From contig JAGMUV010000025.1 of assembly GCA_020744425.1 (NCBI GenBank), positions 310,001-374,000 of the forward strand: a DNA stretch of 64,000 bases. Direction: 5' to 3'. The stretch comes from Dactylonectria macrodidyma. Taxonomy: Eukaryota; Ascomycota; Sordariomycetes; Hypocreales; Nectriaceae. This document shows positions 23,146-34,022 of this stretch, in pieces. Each line of letters begins with the position of its first letter. Positions within the stretch are counted from its first letter, which is position 1. The notes under the pieces are model-generated. The model saw nothing but the letters and a program-made list of their open reading frames with translations. It was not told the origin of the DNA and ran no database searches. Made by a program: the position numbers and the translations under genes.

Positions 23146-24525
23146 TCACTTGGGCGCGTAGACCAAAGCAAGCTGATCAATCTCATCACCATCTTGACCG
23201 ACAAAGCCAACAATCTGCCATCCCGTCGGGGCCGTGAAAGTCACGCAATCGCTTGTGGAAGTTCCAGCCGTCACCGAGTTTCCAGCGCTCGTCGTAGCCA
23301 AAACATAGAACAGACGCGTCTGGCCGCTCTTCTGTCCCTGGCACAGCTTCGCGCTGGTCCAGTACTCGCTAGTGCCCAGCGTCAAGCTCGACGCGGTGCC
23401 GCCGGTGCCGCCGTGGCTCAGAACTGTGCCGTCCTTGAGCGTGACGCTGATAGAGTCGAGGCGAGCGCCGCCGGAAAAGGTCAGCTTAGTGGGCTTGGAC
23501 ACGGTCGAGTAGGCGGACAGCGTGGGCAGGTCGCTGAACCAGTCGCCGTGCGGGCCACCGGTGAAGTCGGACTGGCGCAGCTTCGAGGAGGATGTCCAGG
23601 TGAAGTTGACGCCGATGGGGTTGTGGTCGGAGAGGATGTTTCCGTCGGATTGGAGGAACTTGGTGCTCTCGTAGTTGAATCCCGTGGCAGTAAGAGTTAC
23701 AACTGAGTTGCCGCGGTAGAAGACCTTGTCGACGGTTTCGCAGTAGTTGGTGGTGCTGGGGTTGGCGCAGATAGTCTCGACGGTAGGTTCAACTCCGCTG
23801 CGGATGAGCTCGACCCAGGGATCCGTGAGGCCGTTCTGGATCCTGAAGTTCCTGATATCATCCGCAGTGCGCGTATATCGGCTGTTGGTATCGCCAAACA
23901 CGAGCACCGCGTTGCCGACGCTCCACGTGTCAATGTAGTCGGCGACCTGGTGCAAATTGCTGTTGCGGGCGACTAGATCCGCCGCCTCGGTGCCGGCATC
24001 GGTGTGCAAATTGTACGTGTCGATGTACACGCCCTCGGACACGCGCACGCGCATAAAGGTGAAGCCCTTGGGCGTCAGGCAGTCGGCGCCTGACGCGCTG
24101 GAGCAGTCGTTCCACTTGACGCGGGTGAAGTCAACCCAGTCGAAGTTGGCGAGCGTGTTGAGACCTGAGCCGATGAGAGCAGCGCCGGATGTAGCGGTGC
24201 GGTAGGCGTGATTGTCCGTCTCATAGATGTAGGCATGGTAGTTGAAGTCCTGTTGATGAGATGAGTAAGGAATCTATGATAAATATTTGTTTGGAATGTC
24301 ATTACTTACCTCCTGCGCGTGGATAATGTCGTAGCCGTACTTTGCAAAGTAGGTTCCGATGAGACGGGCGTTGGTTGCCTTGTCGCCAGGGACGTCATTT
24401 GAGTTGAGGATCGCGGGGAGACCAGCGACGTTCATGCTCAAGATGTCCAAGTCGCCGCTGGTGGCTGCGGCCGTGCAGCCTGCCACAAGGGCGGCGGAGG
24501 AGATAGCTGTGCGCCAGTTGATCAT
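23146..24525 (-). CDS. Secreted endonuclease/exonuclease/phosphatase-fold phosphodiesterase with jacalin-like C-terminus
   Basis: Two exons (24525-24310, 24249-23146; GTAAGT...ACAG) give 439 residues. A signal peptide is likely in the first ~20 residues (SAALVAGCTAAATS). The EEP fold shows its metal and catalytic motifs in order: LSMNVAGLP (Asn), IIHAQE (Glu, completed across the intron), GDTNSRYT (Asp/Asn) and ILSDHNPIGV (Asp-His). This arrangement fits neutral sphingomyelinase or inositol-phosphate phosphodiesterase-like secreted enzymes. The last ~140 residues (GGPHGDWFSDLP, FSGGARLDSISVTLKDG, GQDGDEIDQLALVY) resemble a jacalin-type beta-prism lectin, which could bind glycans and bring the enzyme to a surface. 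Substrate is inferred only from fold. Fungal plant or insect associates often secrete such proteins. Confidence 0.85.
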
Positions 24526-25381
24526 GATTGTATCTTAAGACGGTTATCCTAGATTGTCGACGACGAGAGAGCAACTATCCAAAATTCAAGTGACGATCAC
24601 CTCTATCTATAAATCAACCCCTCGACCTAGCGCAGTCCATCAGGTGTCATAGAATACGACGGTATAGCACCGAGGTATATGCCACTTTCCCCCTCCGGCC
24701 GGCTTCCTATTTCGGAGTGCCGCTCCGGGGGTTCAACGGTGAGCGTCCCCATGACGCGAAGCCGCATTGGCGCGATGTGACGACACCGCTTCGGGCGGGA
24801 ATGCTGGATTCGGTTACCGAGATGAGCATGGCTTGATATAGGGTTCATGCGCAGGAACCACGCACGTGGGAGAGATGGGATGGTTAAAAGGCGGGATTGA
24901 ATGTTGGATAGTCTTGGATTTCAGAAACATATAGTATATGTTAGTCTGCACGTGGGAATTGGTTGGAGTTGACATATCTCTCTGCATATTCTGGCCCAAG
25001 GATGCTATAGCGACTCGCCGGTATTGGTGGAAAGAGACCTAGAGCCGTCCTAATCGAGTCGTGTTAGTGTCGGCTTGTTACCCCAACACAGCGGCAAGGT
25101 GCGGATCGTAACAATCCGTCATAAGCAGTGTATATCACATGGACTTACTATTACGACGACTATCCTCATGAGGAGATTTGGTGTGGTTGTATTCAATTGC
25201 TTGTGGCTTTGGCCTTACAACCCCTCGTGGCTAGGCACTATGCAGCACCCCACACGAACCAAGCCCTCACCCCTGGTCTTCAGGTTAACCGATTGATGGG
25301 CACCTAACTGACCAATCTCAATTTGCATTGCGTGTTAATTTCCAACGGGCCTTTTTTTCCCCTCCCTATTTGAACTTGCTC
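24526..25381. other. Intergenic, 0.86 kb, no gene seen
   Basis: Upstream of the secreted phosphodiesterase and downstream of the HET gene. The short open frames show no domain or splice-supported extension. Confidence 0.5.
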
Positions 25382-27399
25382 TCAGACCAAGGTGATAACA
25401 GATCCGGTAACCGGCTCGCCCTGCTCACTTGGCAGGCCAGGATCCCCTCTGGGCAACGCGAGAGCCTCGTACGTTGGGTCAAACGCTTTGGTATCCTGGC
25501 GCACCGACGCAGCGACAAAGGCATGTCCGCACCTTGTGTACTTGTCCTCTCCACCAGCTGCGGCCCGAAGAATGAGGCCCCTCATCTCGGATGCGATATT
25601 CCACGAGTCCTGCAGCGAATTGGGCATCTGCACGTCGAACATGGGCACGAAGAAGAGCCGGTCAGCGCCAATGATATCTGCCGAGTCCACCCATACGTTC
25701 TTTGCGTGCTGCATGCCTGCGCCGGCGAGGTGGTGGGCCTGGGGTGTGCCTTCGATCGTGACGGGGTTGAGGCGACAGCGCATGCGTAGAGAGCCGACTA
25801 TCTTTTCGCCGCGGCCTTGGTAAACTTGTCGACGGGTGGTTACCTCTGTGATGAATGCAAGAGGCACGATATCGTATCCTTCGTAGGCGTCGACTTGTTG
25901 CATGTCAACTGCGCCGTTGATAGATACCCACGACCAAGACGGCGCAAGCTCGTTCCGACGACTTGCACCAGGCTGCAACGCTGTGACACACCACGCAAGC
26001 TGCATCTCCATCTTAGGCCGCCAAAGCCCTGCGCAGTACTCGACATTCATTTCCTCCTTCAGGTGCTCAGCGAGACCAGACATTGCAATGAGCTTATCAC
26101 CAATCTGCGTCAGACCGCACGCCGAATACGCGTTGACGATTCTCGCCCACTGCCCCAAGCTCTGGTCGAGTGAATCAGGCGACGTCAAGAAGTGCGAGCC
26201 CTGCTTACACCCGATCCTCATCTGCGTCTTCGACGAAGTCGGCCACACGCTGGTACCGTGAGGAAGCGATTCGCACGCTGTTAGCTCTGCGCAGTCCCAG
26301 AAGACTTGGTCGGATGCAAAATGGATGATGCGCGGCGAGAGCATGCGCTCTTGAGCCACCCAGGCGCGCCGATTGAGCTGTGCGTCGTCGATTTCTTGGA
26401 CGAAATACTCTTCGTCGATGAGGCGAAAGCGTCCTTTTAGTGCTCCGTTGTCAATCTCCAACACATCTGAGCTGAGCAACGCGGGATTTCTATCGGTGAA
26501 TAACCCGCCGAAAGTATTCACGGCGCGTGTTGCCGCAACGTTGCAAAGCGCGTGTTTGTAGACATTCGCCATGGTGCCTGCTTCTCGGTTCCAGTCCGAG
26601 TCCGAGTCTTGGATGATGCACAACGAGTCGATCCAGATGTAGCTGACGTCGAGGCACCTGACCACTGGTATCGCATCTTGAAATGTTTTCGGAAGTTTAG
26701 ACAAGGGGATTCCATCTTGAAACATGGCAAGTGTCTGCGTTTTTAACTTCAATATCTCGGCTCCGCCCCAGCAGTGGCTTAGAGTCAGGTACGGTCCGGA
26801 GAGTCCGCCTTGTGAGGACTCGACGAGCCTGACGTTGTGCTGTTGTACGTGTATGAGGCGTGTAGGATACCAGGCCTGTGGGTTAGAAACTGCTGGAGAA
26901 CATGTCGTGTGCTGAGCAAGACACTGAGTTAAGCAGCCCTTGAAAAATGCCAGCGTTTCCATCGACCCTGTGCTGGTGCTGGTGCATTCATACCCTTGAT
27001 CTACTATCGTCAAAACCGCACGTTGCAACACGTGCGTCAGTGAGTATTATCGGGCGTACCTTCAGCTGTAACCCGCTCGAAATGCATAATCTGTATGCCA
27101 AGCTTCTTTCCCTCCGAAACGGCGCTGTTCCACAAGCGCGTCGTGCCTTTCAACTTATCAGTCTGCACATTGAGGTTGTACAATATCTGTAACGGCGACG
27201 TCCCCTGCATTTCTCTGGTGCTGTGCTTGACCAGTTGTCTCAAGATTCCGTGGCAGCTGTAGCAGTGCGCCGCTTTTGCTTCCAGCCCAGAGAGCCTGAT
27301 GGCATATTCGAACTGTGCAGACCAGCGGTCCAGCTGCCATTGTTTTTGCACGAGGGTCACGGGTTGTTTGAAAACGGCCTTGCACTCGTTGCACAGCAT
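25382..27399 (-). CDS. HET-domain (heterokaryon incompatibility) protein
   Basis: Two exons (27399-27060, 27003-25382; GTACGC...GATAG) give 653 residues. The N-terminus has two Cys-x2-Cys pairs (CNEC, CYSC), as often seen ahead of HET domains. The HET domain starts near residue 190 with YLTLSHCWGG and continues through LPKTFQDAIPVVRCLDVSYIW, IDSLCIIQDSDSDW and AGTMANVYKHALCNVAA. A second landmark, NRRAWVAQERMLSPRIIHF, is typical of the family. HET proteins act in the cytoplasm as cell-death effectors in non-self recognition, often triggered by NLR partners; others have unknown roles. There is no partner gene next to it. The ankyrin genes at both sides of the window are related only by theme. 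Confidence 0.92.
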
Positions 27400-27863
27400 C
27401 GTTGTTGGCGGGTCTAGTTTGGATGGGTGGACGATATCAACGTAGTCAAATTCCTGTCAGGCTTCGCTGCCTTGGAATTTGGTGGCTTCAGACTTACGTC
27501 AGCAGCTTTTCAAACACTGCTAAATGCCATTGGTAGATACAGGTAGAAAATGAATGGTGCCAAAAACGCCACGTAGCTTAGGCAGTAAGCAATTAACTAG
27601 TTGCGGAAAATCATGCAGAGGAGCTGAAGACAGAGAGGTGTGAATGAGTTACGGCTACACGGTAGATTCAGACAAGCTTCCCCACCTCTGCTCGGCACAG
27701 GTACAAATGCTGAGTTCAGTTGCTAAGGAGTGATCACCACTCACGACTACAGAAAATGCCTTACATCCCATATATATTAAGAAGCCCGGTAAATTCATGA
27801 TGACCTCTCGTTGTGGTGTTAGTGAACGCGCTGTTGCTCGGTGCAGGCCATGCTTGACTCTAG
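27400..27863. other. Intergenic, 0.46 kb, promoter of the HET gene
   Basis: Lies between the HET start codon and the stop of the small hypothetical gene. AT-rich; nothing further seen. Confidence 0.5.
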
Positions 27864-28627
27864 TTATGGTACGTCTCCATCGCGTTCGAAAGCCTGGGCC
27901 GATAGGTAGATGACGTCTCTTTCGAAATGCTTCGTCCCCACAGCACTTCGAAGTAGAGGAAATACTGCCGGATGATGGCGACAGAGATTCCTAAGTATCG
28001 GCATGAACTCGATCAGGGTCTGGAACTGGTCTACTATGTTGGGCGAAAACCTCTTGGCAACATCCAGCGGCTCATACGGTACTCCGTCTATGTTGACTGA
28101 AGTAAATGGCGACAATCCTAGGCCCAGAACCACCCTCAGCTGCTTGAACCTCCCGTATTTGCAGCACAAATGCTGTAGGCCCCAGTTGTCGCCGACTGCC
28201 TGCGTAACATTACTCTCGTCCAGTAGAAGGAGTCGCCGCGTGAGATGTCCGCTGTCGTCTCCGCCGTGCCTGATTATGGCCAAGATCAAATGGAAGAGTA
28301 CAATATGCCGCATCTGCCAGTTTTCAAGTAAAAAGTCTTGCAGCAAGGGGATGACGTCTGCCGGGGACCTGCGATCGTGGTCGTCGGCACTGACGAGCAT
28401 ATCGCTCACCAGCTTGGGAATCAGCCGCTGGATTATTCGCTGTGCCTTCTTATGCCCTTTGGCATTCCTGGGGGTATTAAGGACACTACTCAAGACGGCC
28501 GCACGGTTCGGAGACGCCGCTGCCAGAGCCGCAGTTACGACCAGGTGGGTAGCACGGGATCGATCTATTTAAACAGTAAGTCACCTAATAATGCAATTCG
28601 GTTGCTTTAACTACTTTTAAGGGCCAT
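27864..28627 (-). CDS. Hypothetical protein, possibly ankyrin-like
   Basis: A 235-codon open frame (28568-27864) has no ATG in its first third and an in-frame stop just upstream. A model with a 13-nt first exon (28627-28615) and a 50-nt intron (donor gtagtt, acceptor AATAG ending at 28565) gives an in-phase 237-residue protein starting MALKN. I could not identify a family. The stretch from VGDNWGLQHLCCKYG to PYEPLDVAKRFSP has the look of a single degenerate ankyrin-type repeat. It could equally be a fragment of a larger lost gene. The donor is weak, so the start is unsure. Confidence 0.4.
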
Positions 28628-30033
28628 GAGTGGCACTTGAGTTGAACATGCCTTAACACAATTCGTCGCTCTGGCAACGATAAGCTTGCCCGTGCAATAT
28701 ACCCTTGAAGTAGCTCCAGCCGTGTTGCTCTATATACAACCAAATTAGCTTTAGGTATAACTGCCATTTTTACTTGACAGCAACTTAAATAGGCGCTCGT
28801 ATCCGATCAAGTCGTGCTGTTCCTCCCTACCGCCCAATCTTAACGAGAAACGCCGCAGTCTTGAAGCTCGGACATGCCCTAGTCATGAGGACCATCCCAC
28901 TACATAACCATGGTGAAGCATCTCCTGACTCAACTTAGTGTTGACAAAAATGCTCTTTTTGAGGTGTTCCGACGCTACGATTCCCTAATTGGGAATAACC
29001 CCGACCACGCTTTGGCCTGGTCTCAAGCTTGCTAAGGAGGCGAATTGTGATGTTTGTCTCTAACTACGGGATCTACCGAGCCCAGAACGTCACTGGCCCA
29101 CTTGCTTTGGGGTCATGATGCACGCGCGCCAATGGGCTTTATTCCTGCGATGGTTACATTGATTTGGGCCTTCGAGGATCTTTTCTTTTAGCGTACAATT
29201 GACTATTCTGGGGTTGGGCGTGGCTTCATATCCGCGGTGAAATTCCGCGACTGAGTAATCGGTCAGTACCTACTTCACATTACGCTTACCCAGCAGCTGA
29301 TGCATCGCCGGGCAAGACCGGGTTTGACATAGATAGTAAAGGTCCAAAAACTTGCATTCAAGGCTCATGACTTTAAATAGGATCCTAGGTTTGAACGTCA
29401 AGATGGCCAAGACGGGACGAGCCTTGAAACACAGTGCCAAGCAGGCGGTTCGGTTCGCACATACATCTACTCCTCGGCACAGCGTCTTGCCAAAATCGAA
29501 AGGCGGAGAACCTGGGGCACCCCGCATCTTGCCGACTGGGGTAAACTTGATGATGCGAGAAAAATGATCATTTCTTCGAGTTCCCTGCGCTGGGCCGGCT
29601 CGCTCATTGGTGCGCTACATGCTTGTCAGGGTGACGATCTTTAGCCCGATGGAGCCCAGTCTTGAACAGCGCACCGAATCTTTAGAAAACGGAACCCATG
29701 GCGGTTCGGCATGTGCCCATTGGCGCGGAAACTTTGCTTGCGTGAAACTATCTAAAAATCATTTAGAAAGAGACCCAAAAGAGACTAATTAACTGACCCA
29801 ATGGTCATGAGGTATGTGAAGCACTGACGCACCAGTCGGATATGCGGCCTGGCACAAACTGCCTAGGTCAAACTCAAAATTCTTACCGGAACCAGAAACC
29901 TGGAAGAGATTCCATAACCTTTTCAATTGTCTATAAAAGACTTCGATCCCTCATTGGGACGAAGATCTTTCCAAACACTACCCATCCTCATCCAATCATC
30001 ACCAATATCCGACATCTCTTAGACTTGCCCAAC
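28628..30033. other. Intergenic, 1.4 kb, no gene seen
   Basis: Both strands carry only short unrelated open frames (for example at 29270-29567). The right end must hold the promoter of the GH93-like gene; the start is preceded by a TATAAAA-like box at 29932. No transposon ends or RNA genes recognised. Confidence 0.5.
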
Positions 30034-31225
30034 ATGCTTGGCATCAAGGCATCCTTGGTACTTTCGTGCCTGGCATTCATTGCTCCGGTGACTTGCAGAG
30101 CCATCGAAGAGCGGGCTGTTGCGGACCATGCTGTGACTTTCCAGCCAATTTACTATCCTCCATCAAACTACAACACCCCAAAGACGTTGTACGGACGTAC
30201 CGTTCAGCTTGCAGACGGGACCCTTCTGGCCACCTGGTGAGTTTTCTGTCACGAAAAATACGCGTCAAGTAACCCATCTAATGCAAAATAGGGAAAACTA
30301 TAGCCCCGAGCCACCTCAAGTTTACTTCCCCATCTACCGCAGCACAGACAAGGGAGAAACCTGGTCATCTTTCTCCACGGTCCAAGACACCAAGAATGGT
30401 TGGGGTCTTCGCTATCAGCCGTTTCTCTACGTTCTCCCGCAGAAGATCGGTAACCTCGCCAAGGGAACAATTCTCTTGGCCGGAAACAGCATCCCTACCG
30501 ATCTAAGCAAGACCAAGATCGATCTCTACGCATCGACGGATTCAGGCGCCACTTGGTCCTTCGTCTCCAGCATTGCTAGCGGAGGCAAGGCCGTTCCCAA
30601 CAATGGCGAAACGCCCGTCTGGGAGCCCTTCCTCATGGTCTACAACAACCAGCTGGTCTGCTACTACTCTGATCAGCGTGATTCTGCCTATGGCCAGAAG
30701 CTGGTGCATCAAGTTTCTTCCGATGGTGTCACTTGGGGATCAATCGTCAACGATGTGCGGGGAACAGCCTATAGCCAGCGTCCAGGCATGACCACAGTCG
30801 TTAAGCTGCCCAACGGCAAGTACATGATGACTTTCGAGTACGGCGGCGGTACTAGCCCCAGCGGTGCATCTTTCCCCATCTACTATCGCATTTCCAACTC
30901 TCCCCTTACCTTTGACTCGGCTGCCAACCAAATCCTGGTTGCTGGTTCCAAGTATCCCAGCTCCTCGCCCTATCTCTCATGGTCACCATCTGGAGGTACC
31001 AACGGCACTCTCATTGTCAGTGCGAACAGTGATGGCGGAATTTACATCAACACCAAGCTTGGTGATCCCAGCTCATGGACCTACTATACTATTCCCCAGC
31101 CTGGAGCTTATTCCAGACAGACCATGGTCATGGATAACCCGGACTGGCTGTACGTCATGAGCGCTGGATATCTGAATGGCAACAACTGGGTTACCGACAG
31201 CGTTTTCAAGCTGCCCAATCTGTAG
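30034..31225 (+). CDS. Secreted GH93-like glycosidase (BNR/Asp-box sialidase fold, exo-arabinanase-like)
   Basis: Two exons (30034-30236, 30292-31225; GTGAGT...AATAG) give 378 residues. The first 22 residues form a clear signal peptide ending near VTCRA. The beta-propeller family marks are SNYNTPKTLYGRTVQL, ENYSPEPPQVYFPIYRSTDKGETW (an Asp box, S-x-D-x-G-x-x-W), ASTDSGATWSF (second Asp box), LRYQPFLY and EPFLMVYNNQLVCYYSDQRD. These match fungal GH93 exo-1,5-alpha-arabinanase-type proteins better than true sialidases. Likely secreted to attack plant arabinan or a related glycan; activity not proven from sequence. It converges with the aldo-keto reductase gene. Confidence 0.85.
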
Positions 31226-31572
31226 TGGGCTGAACCACATCATCCCGCAGTGACTTGCCTTCTCTATCCGAGAGTCTATGCTGCAAATACACGGCCCCTT
31301 ATGCATCGACTTGCAGCATCTACGAGTTGGAGCCTTCATGTTGTTCCGTCACTATCTAACGAGGCCAAATGCTTGGCTTCGCATCTTCACCTAGCTCGAC
31401 GATCAGACCGGGAAGGGTTCGATCTAGATGGATGGATAGAAGGTTGGGCGAATGTTGCATATGGGATGAATTCTTTTGTATATAGGGCATAAATAAACTG
31501 AGATTCGAATGGTTTACCGACCCTATTTATGTCTGATAAATTACCCACATTCCAGAGTGTCCCTTTTACCAT
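31226..31572. other. Short convergent intergenic region
   Basis: 0.35 kb between two stop codons (GH93-like and aldo-keto reductase). No signal apart from 3' flanks. Confidence 0.5.
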
Positions 31573-32625
31573 TTATCTCTCTCGGCCATAGTTGGCTGGC
31601 TTGGGAGGCGCATTGTCCAGAATACCTTCAATCTCCTGCAGGATTTCAGGTGTAATCTTCTTGGAAATGCCCAATGCCTTGCAGTTGTCTACAATCTGCT
31701 CGACCTTGGTAGCTCCCAAAATCACGGTGCTCACATTGGGGTTCTTGAGGCACCAAGCCAACGCAAGCTGCGCCACGCTTCCATCCAAGCGCTCTGCAAT
31801 CTTTGTGAGCTTCCTGACCTTTTCAATCTTGGCCTTTCCTTCTTCGCTTTCTAGCTTCTTCACGCTTTCCTTAAAGAACTCCTTGTTGGTGGCGAAGCGA
31901 GAATCCTCCGGGACGCCGTCGTTGTACTTGCCAGTCAAGAGACCGGATGCAAGAGGTGACCAAATGGTAGTGCCATACTCGAACTTCTCATAGAGCGGAG
32001 CAAATTCGACCTCAAATCGCTCACGATGGAAAGCATTGTATTGAGGCTGCTCTACGACGGGTGCGATGAGGTTGTATCGCTCGGCGATCTGTGTAGCCTC
32101 AGTGATTTGGCTGGCGCTCCACTCCGAAGTGCCCCAGTAGTAGGCGAGGTTGAGATTGCGAATCACCTGAGTGAAGCCCTCGACGATTTCCTTCATGGGA
32201 GTGGCATAGTCTGGCCGGTGGGCGAAGACAACGTCGACATAAGGCTGTTGGAGACGTTGCAGCGAGCTCTTAAGGCCTTCGACAACGTGCTTGCGGCTCA
32301 GGCCGCGGGTGTTGGGCTCCTTGCGACCAGTGCCGAAGAAAATCTTGGTGGTGAGGACGTACTCGTCGCGAGGCCAGTCGAGCTCTTTCAGGGCTTGTCC
32401 CATCTCAACCTCACTCTCGCCGTTTGCATACGTCTCAGCGGTATCAAAAGTGTTGATGCCATGGTCCCAAGCGGTTTGAAGGCAATCCTTGACGATGCTG
32501 CCCTTTTGAGTGCCTCCGTACGTGAGCCATCCTCCCAAGGAGAAGACGCTCACTTTGAGACCCGTAGGGCCCAGGTGACGGAACTCCATATCCTTAGGAT
32601 CATAACTGGATCTGACGGCCGGCAT
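31573..32625 (-). CDS. Aldo-keto reductase (voltage-gated K+ channel beta-subunit type)
   Basis: Single exon, 350 residues from the ATG at 32625; the open frame extends nine codons further up but only to a TTG. The catalytic tetrad of aldo-keto reductases is visible: Asp in [10 protein letters not shown] with its Tyr five residues on, Lys in LTTKIFF, and His in [13 protein letters not shown]-binding elements lie near the C-terminus ([13 protein letters not shown]). The overall pattern ([46 protein letters not shown]) matches the AKR6/Kv-beta-like class common in fungi. It reduces carbonyl compounds with NADPH in the cytosol; substrate unknown. Confidence 0.93.
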   Translation of the reverse strand: MPAVRSSYDPKDMEFRHLGPTGLKVSVFSLGGWLTYGGTQKGSIVKDCLQTAWDHGINTFDTAETYANGESEVEMGQALKELDWPRDEYVLTTKIFFGTGRKEPNTRGLSRKHVVEGLKSSLQRLQQPYVDVVFAHRPDYATPMKEIVEGFTQVIRNLNLAYYWGTSEWSASQITEATQIAERYNLIAPVVEQPQYNAFHRERFEVEFAPLYEKFEYGTTIWSPLASGLLTGKYNDGVPEDSRFATNKEFFKESVKKLESEEGKAKIEKVRKLTKIAERLDGSVAQLALAWCLKNPNVSTVILGATKVEQIVDNCKALGISKKITPEILQEIEGILDNAPPKPANYGRER

Positions 32626-34022
32626 TTTAGTTGTGTGTCGCAGTAGCGTCAATATCTAGATGTTGGTAGTAGGAAAAGCTGTAGTGGCGATGGGAAGAAA
32701 GAGAGGGGGTATGAGTGAATATTGAAAATGCGAAAATGCCTCTCTTTTATTTATTAAGCTTTGGTTGACAAATGCTCGTTGACGAATGCTGGTTGATGCC
32801 TGTGAACTCACCACGGTGCCCACTCTTTCGTCCCTCTTTTCTTAACCCCTCATCTTAACCCCTCTTAACTCCGCCCACGGAACCCTCTAGAGTGATGAAT
32901 CATTCGGCGAAGTTTCCTGCAAGATGAAACAAAATGATGCCATGGTCTCGTCAATTACCCCATTGGCTTAGCGTTGGGCTACTAACTCGCGCTAGAAACG
33001 GATCTTCGTTGAAGCGGTGTGTATGACGAATACGAATTGAGTTTGCGACGGCAAGGTCGACGGCAAAGGTTAGTATTAGGCTTCGTTGACAGGATCTAGG
33101 AGTACTAGGATTAGAATCGCAGTAGACTATTGAAAGTGGGATACCCGAGAACAACATGCAGCTTTCTTCATAATTAAGTCAGCTTCCATCCGAATTTGAA
33201 CTACCCTGGAGTCTGGCAAGGGACAGTAAATTATCTAAGCTGCCCAACCCGGCTTTCTTGCCATATGGAGATTTTATCTCTGAGTGCGCATTCGAACTCT
33301 ATTCACACCACAATTATCTGAGTATAAAGTTGGGCTCTAGCTAAGATACAGAATTCTCCGTCAAGGTCAAAACTAATCACCATGACGAGGACCCTTCTAA
33401 CGCAACGATGACAATCAATCAGATGCAATGTAATTTGCGTCTTGCTCGTTGTTTGCTGGGGAAAATGCCCTACCAGTCATATTTTGGTGATATTACTTCA
33501 GGTAATTTCCATAGAAATACTGCTGTATCTTCCCGACCCTATCTCAGCCTATCGAATGTGTAGTTGAGCTGAGAAACGAAAGCCGTAGATTCACCCTGTC
33601 TTTCTCTCTGCATGGGCTTCATTTTCATTTGAGAGTGCTATAATAATCAACTTCCAACTTTCAGTTGGTGGTTACAGCTGATACCTATCAAGAGTGTTGC
33701 TATTGCCGAGTTGAGTATTTCTACTGTGGCTTTATACTTATATGGTTATCAATTTTCTTAGCATATCTAGGTACCTCTCCTCATTTAGGGATAAATCATG
33801 ATCCCTGCCATGCCCATTTCGGCGCATCAACTAGGTAGACTACTATGGCCGTTAAGATCATGAGGTCATACAAATACAAAGACCTGAGAAATTAGTGGAA
33901 GACGGAGCGGAGGAGTAATTTTGCGCTATTTGAAGCAATTAATTGGGCTCTCTAACGCGCATTGAAAATTTGGTGGTGTTATATGTATACAGCGCACAAT
34001 AGATATACTCGGCATTGACAGC
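32626..34022. other. Intergenic, 1.4 kb, AT-rich, no gene seen
   Basis: Contains the AKR promoter (CT-rich, near the start) and a markedly AT-rich half from about 33170 on. No open frame with a recognisable product, no clear repeat. Confidence 0.5.

Noticed and set aside
23194..23706. 170-codon plus-strand frame
   Set aside because: Antisense to the secreted phosphodiesterase.
28003..28572. 189-codon plus-strand frame
   Set aside because: Opposite the 237-residue hypothetical; neither is certain, but the minus-strand frame has the better protein composition and a splice-supported start.
32026..32646. 206-codon plus-strand open frame
   Set aside because: Lies antisense to the aldo-keto reductase, whose catalytic motifs are clear; an overlap shadow caused by codon bias.
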